Position numbers and translations under genes: made by a program. DNA of 64,000 nucleotides, taken from Mytilus edulis. Taxonomy: Eukaryota > Mollusca > Bivalvia > Mytilida > Mytilidae. Positions within the stretch are counted from its first letter, which is position 1, and each line of letters begins with the position of its first letter. Location of the stretch: NCBI RefSeq assembly GCF_963676685.1, contig NC_092344.1, positions 97,866,749-97,930,748 of the forward strand, read 5' to 3'. This document shows, in pieces, positions 36,064 through 47,000 of the stretch. Below the pieces are notes generated by a model. It had not been told where the DNA came from. It made no database searches and was given only the letters and a program-made list of their open reading frames with translations.

Positions 36064-37275
36064 GGTTACAAGAGCGCAATTATTCGTAATGCATTTTCCA
36101 TAGGGTACCACTAGTGTTCCGTATTTTTTTTCTCGAAGACTACACAAAATAGCGAAAAATGGGTGGCAGTTCCTGTTACTAGAAGACCCCTAGAAATACC
36201 AGTGTTGCATTACAACCAAAAAAAATATATAGGGTCATGCGGCTCAAAATGCCTTAAAATGCAGTTGAAAAAATCGTCTACTTTTTTCGCTAAAATAAAA
36301 AGGCATATTTTTAATTGCTCCGACGTGCAGAAATTGAAGATATTTTCTATACTACGTAAAATGTGAATATGATTTTCGGCAATTTTTAAACCTAATTGGA
36401 TGAGCTTTCAATTAAATGTAATTCCAATCCTGTATCAACCAATGAGAAGCCGTATAGGATTCTATTCTGAGTACCATCTTGCCGGTTAAGGTAGATGGGT
36501 AGTCCAAATAATTACGACGTCTTGAAAGGCTATTATAATTTTTTTCTTTGACGCCTTACATCGACGTCGATGTAAGGCGTCAAAGAAAAAAATTATAATA
36601 GCCTTTCAAGACGTCATAATTATTTGGACTAGGTAGATGGGGTGTCTAAATTATAATCCATAGAATTTTTTGATAATTTGCCAAAATGTAGTTTATAACC
36701 TGCTTGTTTCAAAACATTAATTAAAAGAATGGGTCACCGGACTTATTTTCACACTACAGGTTGTGCAAAATTGTCAGATTTAGTATAGAATATGCATGGA
36801 AAACCCAATTTTCCTCATTAAAACGAAAACTACACCATAGAATTTTTAGATAAAATACGAGAAGATGGCTGCAATATTATTCTTTCAGGTAAGAAAAATA
36901 AAAATGGGGGTCACCGAATACGTTTTCTTGCTACATAATAAAATGGATAAATTCCTAACACATTCTATTGTAAAAATAACACAATCTGAATTATCTGCCC
37001 TTGTATTTGAGTTATCTCCCCTTATTTGGCAAAGTTGGAAAAAATTGAATCAAGCAAAAATATTCGGTTAATGGTAAAATACAACCATAAATATGATAAA
37101 ACATTGCATTTTCTATATTATAATGAAAAATCTTACACATGAATTACCTACTTATCTCAAAATTTGCACATTTTTTCAAAGATATAGACCTTGTTTTCTG
37201 GTATTTCAAAATCCAACATGGAGGAAGACACCCTATCTACCTTAAATGTAAACAAATAATTGCGCTCTTGTAACC
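36064..37275. mobile_element. 1.2-kb element with 21-bp TIRs, carrying a nested palindrome
   Basis: The left end GGTTACAAGAGCGCAATTATT and the right end AATAATTGCGCTCTTGTAACC are exact inverted copies, flanked by gtct on both sides (36060-36063 and 37276-37279). Just inside, aaggtagatggg...gtgtc at ~36488-36646 pairs with gacaccctatctacctt at ~37228-37244. The interior has open stretches of 67-68 codons but nothing resembling a transposase. It contains a perfect-looking palindromic insertion at 36500-36631. Confidence 0.75.
36500..36631. mobile_element. 132-bp palindromic element with 10-bp target duplication
   Basis: The sequence reads TAGTCCAAATAATTACGACG... to ...TAATTATTTGGACTA and folds back on itself over nearly its whole length, centred on tacatcgacgtcgatgta. 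It is flanked by the direct repeats ggtagatggg at 36490-36499 and 36632-36641. The arms are almost identical, implying either recent insertion or strong arm homogenisation. Confidence 0.85.
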
Positions 37276-37427
37276 GTCTGATCCAATGGGGAGGTCCCCC
37301 TTTTTGTGGGAAAATTTTTGATCATTATAAAGGGAATCACTGTAGCATGACTGGGGTCCCCACCCCCTCCCCACCTCCTTTTTTTGTTAGGTCAGTCAGC
37401 TTATTAAAAGTTCTAGATCCTCCACTG
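37276..37427 (-). repeat. Repeat H, copy 2
   Basis: Read on the minus strand it begins cagtggaggatctagaactt, contains gctgactgacctaa and acagtgattccctttataa, and ends in a G/C-run region. It shares these phrases with the copy at 59797-59951. Confidence 0.55.
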
Positions 37428-37979
37428 AAAGGCAATTGTGTTTTAAATGCATTTATTTAAATATTGTTGATATACACACGAATTACAGTAAAATCTCGTT
37501 TAAACTAATTCTCTGAAGTTCTGTAGAAACAGCCAGTGGTATGACGAAATTCCATCAACTATCTTAAAATTAAGACTGAGGTCAAGTGAACCCTTCCAGG
37601 CAGACATGTGCAATTATAACCATATACACCATATATAGTTGATTTATTAAAGTTGAAGGAAACCAACCCGATTTTCTCCTTCAGTTGCACATGTACAACA
37701 AAACTTCTGGATACTAAAGATCACTTGTTGTATGTGCTTGGATGATATTTGCCAAGTTATTTCTCTTGTATAAACGAAAGGGTAGTATATATACATTTTA
37801 CAGTCTGTGCATGCATATTAAAAAAACATTAAAATTTACAATATAATAAAAAATAGTATCTGGTTTAAATTTGTTAACATATAACACCTTGTGTTATGTC
37901 TCCAGCTGTCAACTGTGTGTACTGTAGCTATTGGTAGCATGTTACCATACATTGTACTGGATTCTAGTAAAGGTCCATA

Positions 37980-38072
37980 GGCACTTGTCTCAGAATTTTT
38001 TTTTCCTATACTGTATACCTTAATATGTTATATTAAGGTATATAGGGAAAAAAAATTCTGAGACAAGTGCCT
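37980..38072. mobile_element. Hairpin repeat D, copy 1
   Basis: Ggcacttgtctcagaatttt is paired with its inverted copy aaaattctgagacaagtgcc around an AT-rich centre (tataccttaatatg-ttatattaaggtata), giving an almost perfect 90-bp hairpin. The same terminal arms occur at 42490-42583 and, as one arm only, near 10168. Confidence 0.75.
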
Positions 38073-38179
38073 GTGACAAAACACAACATAAAAAAATAAA
38101 GACTGCAACACGAACCCAATCTTAATCGAAAACCAGGGGTGATCTCAGCTGCTCGGTTGTGTGAGTAGACTCTGCTCTA

Positions 38180-38560
38180 CAGATAGATATAGGAAGATGT
38201 GGTGTGAGTGCCAATGAGACAACTCTCCATACAAATAACAATTTAAAAAGTAAACCCTTATAGGTTAAAGTACGGCCTTCAACACGGAGCCTTAGCTCAC
38301 ACCGAACAACAAGCTATAAAGGGCCCCAAAATTACTAGTGTAAAACCATTCAAACGGGAAAACCAACGGTCTAATCTATATTAACAAAACGAGAAACGAG
38401 AAACACGTATATATTACATAAACAAACGACAACTACTGTACATCAGATTCCTGACTTAGGACAGGTGCAAACATTTGCAGCGGGATTAAACGTTTTAATG
38501 GATCCAAACCTTCTCCCTTTTTCTGAAACAATAGCATAACATCACAACAAAGAAAAACAT
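38180..38560 (+). repeat. Repeat B variant (B2)
   Basis: It reads gaagatgtggtgtgagtgcc, cggccttcaacacggagcct, acaagctataaagggcccca and acgacaactactgtacatca, a diverged subfamily of repeat B. The reverse-oriented copy at 45300-47516 has the same variant phrases. Confidence 0.6.
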
Positions 38561-39261
38561 ACGATAAAATATCAATTGGCAGACTTAACTCAATCAAAAA
38601 ACGTATGATTAAACAATGAACGAATAAATTTGATCTGCGATATCTGAATACAAATGCACAGTTAATTAAATATTAGAGACAAACATTCATGACCAAAAAG
38701 CTAACAAACAAATTCAAAAACAGGACATGACTGAGAAATATTTAACCAATCAATGTTCACTTTAGAAAAAAACCGTTTTTTTTTATAATCTTGAAGTTTA
38801 TACAAATGTTGTAAGAATAAGTGAAGATATTACAAATAATCAAAGCTGGTGTACAGAAAAGATCCGTATAAATAAAAAATGACAAAAAAGCATTATAAAC
38901 AGTATCAACAGGTCGAATTAACAAGAAAATACGATTTGAGAGTACTCGCAGTTACTGACAGCTAGTTAAAAGCCAAAACCAATTAATAATAAAAAAATCA
39001 TGCATCAGAGACTAAAATCGACTAAAGCACATCACAGGGATTTAGTATTTTAACGTCATTAATAGTCAAAGAAGACATGACTTGTGCAATGCCAAAAATA
39101 AATGTATCGACAGGTAGTAGTATAGTGAAGAGCGACTTCTATAGAAATAAAAGTTAACGTGTCTGTGTCTCTATACATCTCGCCTCAAAAGATAATGAAA
39201 TTTAGTTATGTTTTAATTTGCTAATGACAATATCAATATTAGAACATACTTTCATGAAGGA

Positions 39262-39455
39262 TACAAAAATGACGAACTCCGAGGGAAATTCTAAACGGAA
39301 AGATCCCAAGGAAGTGGGAAAATAAAAAGCTCAAACACATCAAACGAATAGATAACAACTGTCATGTTCCTGATTTGGTAAATTCGTTTTCTTATGTAGA
39401 AAATGGTGAATTGAAGATGGTTTTATAGCTAGCTAAACCTCTCACTTGCATGTCA
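39262..39455 (-). repeat. Repeat F copy (inverted)
   Basis: On the plus strand it reads cgaactccgagggaaattct, aacacatcaaacgaatagat and atggttttatagctagctaa, the reverse complement of the repeat at 14380-14600 and 61380-61600. Confidence 0.6.
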
Positions 39456-40142
39456 GGCGTAAAAAAATCCATTATATTGACAACTATCAGGGATTTCGAT
39501 ACTAGGTGATATAGACTGTCCCTACAACAATGTGTGAACAAAAAAAAAAACAGACAAAATAAGTATAAATGTCAAAAATATGGTCACAGCAGTCGACATT
39601 GTTTTATAATCTTAACCACTATAAAAAAATATATATCCACAAAGAAAATCAAAAAGGCATACAGACAAAGCAAATAAGCGAAAACGAAAGATAAGAATAC
39701 ACAAATTTACCGTAAATAAACAGTAACACAATGACGGGATGAATATTATAGGTCAAATAGATACCACAAAAATATGCCAAACAGCAGAAGTAATAATTTA
39801 CAAAGACAAATAAAAGAATACTATATCACATTGTTGAGAGGATAATAACCGTCAATACCTAGTATCTATACTTCTAGGTCATCGTGTATTGTTTGTTAAG
39901 TTGATACGTAATATTTATTATTCAGATCTTGGTATCTTTTGATTTTTTTTTTTAAAAAGGACAGGCGTTCTTTGACATACCCCTAGTTCATAAAATATTC
40001 TGCTCGGATACTGCTGACGTTTTACAAAGTTTGAGTAGCAGCTGCAAGCCGTCTTTTATACCGAATGAATTTGGGGGAAGATGTATATTCCATATGCAGG
40101 TGATGATGGTATATTGCTACTAAGGTTGGAGAAATTAACAAT

Positions 40143-40541
40143 TTAAAAATTAAAATTGTATCGTTTGTCGTAGATTCTGGGTTTTGAGATGACCGCCATG
40201 TCAAATTCGAGGTAAAAGTGTAAAAATGAGGTAGAGGAAGTCGTGCATGTTGTTTCTTTAATTTCTAGTTCTGGAGGATATATTAATGGAATCCAATCAA
40301 AACAGTTTTGATTGTTTAAGGAAAGAACATCATCAATATATCTGCACTTGAAATTTAATGATCTGGCTTCTTTGATATTCTTGTTCAGTTTAGACAAGTG
40401 TTTGAAGGTACTCCGGTCGTATGAAAATAAGAAGTCGGAAAGCACAGTTTTTCCCCATAGGAATTCCGACAATTTATTGAAAAAGCCTACCCCAAATTCA
40501 ACAGATATGTTGCCAATAAGAAACTCCAGCATACTGATCAC
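40143..40541 (-). pseudogene. Reverse transcriptase fragment (YIDD type), copy 2, with tail to ~39840
   Basis: The minus-strand frame contains MISMLEFLIGNISVEFG, then KCRYIDDVLSLNN, with YIDD at 40340-40329, then IYPPELEIKETT and IYDKRYNFNF. It thus covers a more N-terminal part than the copy at 15.4 kb. The region where a conserved G-M-G/NCAP-type motif is expected reads as diverged sequence (FLWGKTVLSDFLFSYD), and the frame stops soon after 40143, so it is inactive. Downstream (40142-39840) is the same tail found at 11975-12355. RT identity is firm; the Penelope-like label is tentative. Confidence 0.6.
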
Positions 40542-41028
40542 TTGTTCCTCTGTGAATACTTATTTACTATTTTTATTTACTTATAACACAATATGCAGTA
40601 TGGTATCACAAAGTATAAAATTTATAACGTATATTTACATTTAAATGTTGAAAAGCATTGTGGATTATTTCTTTTAGACGATTTTTCAATTTCCCATGTA
40701 TGTATATCCTCCAACTGAAATAATTTTAAGTTCAACTGACAAGTAGGTTCACTCAACTTGGCACTCAACTTGGTTCACTCAAATAAGAAAGGTTTTTATT
40801 TTTTTTTAAATCTGATGCAAACAGAAGTTTCAACATCTGCTGAAAAACAAGCTTAAACATTTGACATTTATTCCATTTATGTATAAAAATGTAAATAACA
40901 TTCAAATTTGGCATTACTGATGTCAGTTCTACAAAAAGGATAAACAATAATCTGTAGTCTATAATGCCTAGTGTTTGCTATCACATAGTGATTTGATTGC
41001 ACAATTTCTTAAATAAACGAGATTCTGT

Positions 41029-44000
41029 TCATTGGTATCCATAATTATAAGCTGGTGGAGGATATGCTGGATCTTGTGATGCGTAGGTTGGTGGAGGAAG
41101 ATTTGGTCTGTACTGGAAGGGATTTGGCTGTGGAGGTATTTGTTGATGTTGTGGTGGTGTTGGGTACTGGTGTGGTGCTACCTGAGGTAAGTTGGCGAAC
41201 GCTAAAAGAAAAAACACAATCATGTAAAACTTTCTTCTACAGTAGAGCGCTGATATATTTACTGAATACATATTACCCATATAAATCTGAGCGAACGGTT
41301 TACGTAAGTATAGCAATATTGGCATCTGGATTTCTCCAAACAAGTAGCAAAACCGATGCCATGGGTTCGCCATTGCGCATGTTGTATCAATATACTTCCA
41401 CTCAAGATTATGATAGTGATGTTGATTTGATTTGATTAACAAAACAGATGCCCCGCAACAAGATCACCTGCACAATCGTTAAACGTTCAGAAAGCCTAAC
41501 ATCCACTCGACCATGTAAGAAAGCCTAACATCCACCCACACATGTTAGAAAGCCTAACTCCACCCGCCCATATATTAAAGAAAGCATAACTTCCACACGC
41601 CTCGTAAGAAAGCCTAACATCCACCCGCCCATGTAAGGAAGCCTTACATCCACCCGCCCATGTAAAAAAACCCAACATCCACCCGCACACGTAAGAAGGC
41701 CTTACATCCACCCGCCCATATAAGAAAGCCTAACATTTACCCGTACACGTTCTTAATTTTATTTTTAAAATTTACTTTTACAAATAACTATACAAAAATC
41801 ATGACAATTAAATATACCGAACTGCATTGTGAATTAAAAAAGGGGAAGTCCATAAAATCGGACAAATTCCCTAATTAAGGTATTCAGTGTTTTACTCTTG
41901 ATTTCATTTAATGGTCTAAAATTTAAAAATAAAAACAGAATAATGGTAGTTCATTGTGTCAGAGTGTTGTTTAATCTACCTTCGTTTCAAATATTTGATC
42001 CGTCTATAGAATAAAGTAATTGTGAATTCGTTGTCTGTAACATTTTGATACTGCGTTAGGGTCTCATTCTTCGGACTTGTATACAGATTTTTTTTAAATA
42101 CATTTTGATTAATACTGAAGTTGAAAAACATCTTTTATTCATCGTATTTTGCAGCAATTTATCTTAATTTAACCAGCGAATAACGAGCAAGTCAACAAAT
42201 AAATTAATTAAAATGTATGAGCTTACTTGTAGTATGCGTAACGGTGTGCTTTGGTTGTGTTCTTTTTAAGACAACAGTTTTCTTGGCCTTGGAAAGTCGA
42301 ATTCTATAGCATACAATTATAACAATAATAATAAATGCTATACCAACTAGTGATCCAATAACAGCTCCGACAATGGTAGCGGTTCTGAAAAAAAGAATCA
42401 TGATTACATATTACCATAAACTGCCTTTTTTTGTTATGATTTCATACTGTAAATAATATATCATTAGATGTTTCTATCGACATAAGAACCTCAGGCACTT
42501 GTCTCAGAAAAAATCCTACATAGTTTGATATAACACTGTGTTATATTTAGGTATAGGAATTTTTTCTGAGACAAGTGCCTGTGATAAGAACAGGAAAATT
42601 CGATACAATACGGAATATATATTCCTTCAACTTGTAAAAGAGCAGAAAAGTTGAAGGTACTAGTAAGTGATATAATTTACAAATTATATCTGAAGCACAT
42701 GGAAAAATCTAATTTTAAAATAGAGGACTCCTACTAAGGAAAACAAAGAGTTGAGTTGGAACAGAAATGAGGTATGAAAAAGCCATATGTTTTGGCATTT
42801 CAGATGCAAATACTAAAGCTAAGTCTTATTAATGTTTGCAGCCGTTAGTTATATTCACCTATCAGAAATGATATAAATGATTTTTGCTGTCGGTCTTCTG
42901 CAATATATATGAAAAGTGAAAATGATACAAAACTGTAATTTATAGATTGTGTTTACTCATTAATGAAGGCCTTATGATTATTATAATTTCCAACGGTTCG
43001 ATAGTATAGTGGGAAATTATTGTAATAACGGTACTAGTGAATACTATTGATACGGGTACTTCTTATGTACACGTATATACATACATGTATCACGTGATAC
43101 TGATATTTAGCGGGAATATTTTCCCTTGTTGGTCACTTCTAGCCAAGCATCAGACTGGACAACAGTGAAATAAATTTCATTTTCAATTGAATTGTTATTC
43201 TAATTTGTATTTAGTAGGGATTTATATAGTTACTTGATTTATTATGTATTCCATATAGTATATTTATTCAGTTATACACAGTCCAAGTGTACCTCTCGAG
43301 ACGGTCTTCCGAGCATTTGGGTTTGGACACAGGTTTCCAAAATTTTCCACTTTATTTAAAATGTAGTCTTTTGACTGCAGTTTAAATGGAGTTTGAACCG
43401 AGGTAACTCGTTTTTGTTGGTTTTTCCTGGCCGGCGGGATCGTTTATGACAGAGCCCATATTTTTGAACACTATTTACTCGTTTTTTCTAAAGAATTCCT
43501 TATGAAAGTTTATTTATAGTGCATTGATACTTATGCTTCATGTATATTGTGTATATATATATATATCTATTATATTTATATTAATAAAATATGGGGTCCA
43601 CCAGTATTGCTGGGCTATCGGCTATATATAGTATTTTAGTATTTATTGATATGCCTAGAAATAGTATTTAGTAAAGTTGATACCCTTTTATATCCTCGTC
43701 TATTGATCTTACGAATTGATAGGTCATTGTCCTATTAAGGACGTTTCTTTTTATAAATAATTATACATGTATTTGTGATGCCAATAAATCATAACGTAAG
43801 GTATCACAAACACAATTTATGTAAAAGACGTCTCGGAGAAGTCTTACAGCCTCAAATATATAGTGTTTATGAAGATGTTGTTAACAATTTACACCAAATA
43901 CTTGTTTTAAGGACTTACGAGCCAGAGCTACTGTATCCATAGTAACTATCGTAGTAGTAGTAACTATTGTAATAATAGTAGTAATAGTAATAATTGGAAT

Positions 44001-47000
44001 AATATCTCGAGTAGGACCGGTAGTAGCGAGCACACTCAGCTAGGTCTACTGAAATAAAAATCATATCTAATCATAAAAATAATAGTGGTGTTTCCATCCT
44101 GCGATTTTGGTTTTACCCCACCATTTAAATATAATATTTCGAAATTAAAGAATATGAAATAAAACACGAAGACCATATCATATTAAATATTATGCGATTT
44201 AATAATAAAATATTCGTACAGTTTGAATTAGCTTAATATTCGACTGAACATACTTTATGTTATCATTAGTAATTTCTTATATATATACAATCTGTTTGTG
44301 CTTAGATCTAAAAAAAAAAAAAAAAAAAGAACCCATTGCGTTTAAAAAAACGTGTTGCAAGATATCAATATTAACGACTTCAAGTCTAAACCTCCTAAAT
44401 GCACGTGTGCAAGTTTCCCATTTATTTATTACCCTGCTGGCTTCGTTATTACTGGTGACCTGAACATTGTCGATAACACTTCTCGGCAAAATGTGTCATC
44501 CAAAGACTCGAAATATCGTGAATCTAAATCCATCAATTGGAAACACTACCTTATTAATGGATTCATTCGAGGATTTTGCTCAGCAATGGGCTAAACGCGA
44601 GAACAAATGACGAAGATACTTTTCAGAATGGAATGAGAATGCAAGGTCGTTAAAACATATTGGAACTAAATAAACTGAATGGTCTTTGAATACATGATTA
44701 TTATGTTGTCAAAAAAAACCTAATCTTCCTGAGAGTCCTCAAAATAATAATAACATATTTATAAGTACATAGAGTATTATAAAGTTATATTATACACAAT
44801 ATACAATTGTATTTAAATAATAATGAAAAAAGCATATTAATTTGCACAATTGATGAAAAATTTGTAACATTTTGTTTTAAAAGATACAAGTGTATTACTC
44901 ATTTTTATTTCATTTGGTAAACTGTTCCATATTTGAGAACCTGAATATGTAAATGTTTTCTTTAACAAATTTGTTTTTGGTTTTGGAAGATTTAATAGTT
45001 TTTCATCAGCTGAACGTAAGTTATAATTTTGATTATCAGTAAAATGAAAATTTTCTTGTAAATAGATAGGAACCATACCATTTAATGATTTAAATACAAG
45101 TATTGCCTTTTGGTATTGAATGCGTTTTTCCACATTTAACCAGCGTAAACTATTAAACAATAAACTGGATGATGTCATAATGTCAGCTTCTACTATAACC
45201 CTAGCAGATTTCTTTAATAACTTATTAAGTTTATTTATTCCACTTTACATTTACGTTTTTTGATTGAATTAAGCCTTCCAATTGAAATTTATCGTGTGTT
45301 TTTCTATGTTGTGATGTTATACTACTGTTTCAGAAAAAGGGAGAAGGTACCATTAAAACGTTTTAACCCGCTGCAAATGTTTGCACCTGTCCTAAGTCAG
45401 GAATCTGATGTACAGTAGTTGTCGTTTGTTTATGTAATTTATACGTGTTTTCCGATTTCTCGTTTTTATACGCCCGTCAAAATTTTGACGGGACGTATTA
45501 TGGTATACAAATGTCCGGCTTCCGTTTGTCCGTCTGTCTGTCCGTCCGGCCGTCTGTCCGTCTGTCCGGCGTTAACATGTCGTACCGTAACTTACGAACG
45601 ACTCGTTCAAAGTTCATGAAACTTAATACAGTTGTTTCTTATAATAGTCAAACGATCTGTATACGTTTTGGCGAAAATAAGATTAAAACTTGTTGAGTTA
45701 CGGGACTTTGTAACTAAAACATGTGTGTGTTTTTTTCACATGTCGCGCTGTATCTCTGAAACGATTTATGATAATTGCTTAATACTTTACACATTTCTTA
45801 GTTATATTAATCTAAAGATCTGTATAATTTTTGGTGATGATTCAAAAATTTCTTTTTGAGTTATTGAGTATTTTGTAAAAAAGAGGGCTCGAGTTTTTAC
45901 ATGTCGCGCCATATCTCAAAAACGATTTATGATTATTGCTTAAAACCTTACACACTTATTAGCTATATTAATCTAAATATCAGTATACTTTTTGGTTTTG
46001 ATTAAAAATTTTATTTTAGAAATATTGAGTTTTTTGTTAAAAAAAAAGGGGGTGGGGTTTTCACATGTCACACTGTATCTAAGAAATAATTTAGGATTTT
46101 TGCTTAAAACTTCACTCACTTCTTCGTTATATTTATCTTAAGATCTGTATACTTTTTGGTGATGTTTAAAATTTTTATTTTAGAAATATTTGTTTTTTTC
46201 ACATGTCACGCTGTATCTCAATAACTATTTATTTAAGGAATGACTGTAATATTTTTTTATTTCATATCGGTTGAGAATAAGATTCTCTTATTGGATAAAA
46301 AGGGGTCACATGACATTCATGAATCTTCAGTAATAAATTCTATCGGTCATTAACAGAACAAAACGGACCAGAAAACCGGTCGTTAACGAACTTTCACACG
46401 ATAATGACCGGTGGGGCGTGGTTACCGTCTGATAATTTCCGTTGGGGCGTGGTTTCCGTCTGATAATGACCGTTGGGGCGTGGTGTCTCTGTTAATGACC
46501 GGTGGGGCGTGGTTTCTCTGTTTAGAGAGATGTTCCTTTTATAAAACATGTTCCTATTTTTAATATTATATTTAAGTTGGTGGATTGTTTATCATATGTT
46601 TTTGTTAATTATAAAATTAAAGAGAACTTGATTAAGTATTTATATACTGAATAATTGCACTAAAATGAATGGCAGTATTACTACAACTGGTCTTCACTCT
46701 TTGCCATAGAAAAACTACTCGAGTTTGCCTTTGGCATTTTGAATTTATGAGAATTTTCCAAAACATGGTTTCTCAATGAAATAAACATAATAGTTCTTGA
46801 AAAACTGGTCATTATCGTGATACATGGACTGCCCGTAGGACAGTGGTATTGACTGCGACAGCGATAATGACCTCGCCTTCGGCTCAGTCATTATCACTAT
46901 CTTAGTCAATACCACTGTCCTGTGGGCAGTCCATATATCACGATAATGACCAGTTTTTCAAAAACTATTATATAATTCTGTCTATGAAGAAATAACATAA

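Noticed and set aside
41055-41435. 126-codon plus-strand open frame
   Set aside because: Antisense shadow of the Pro-rich last exon of paralogue A on the minus strand.
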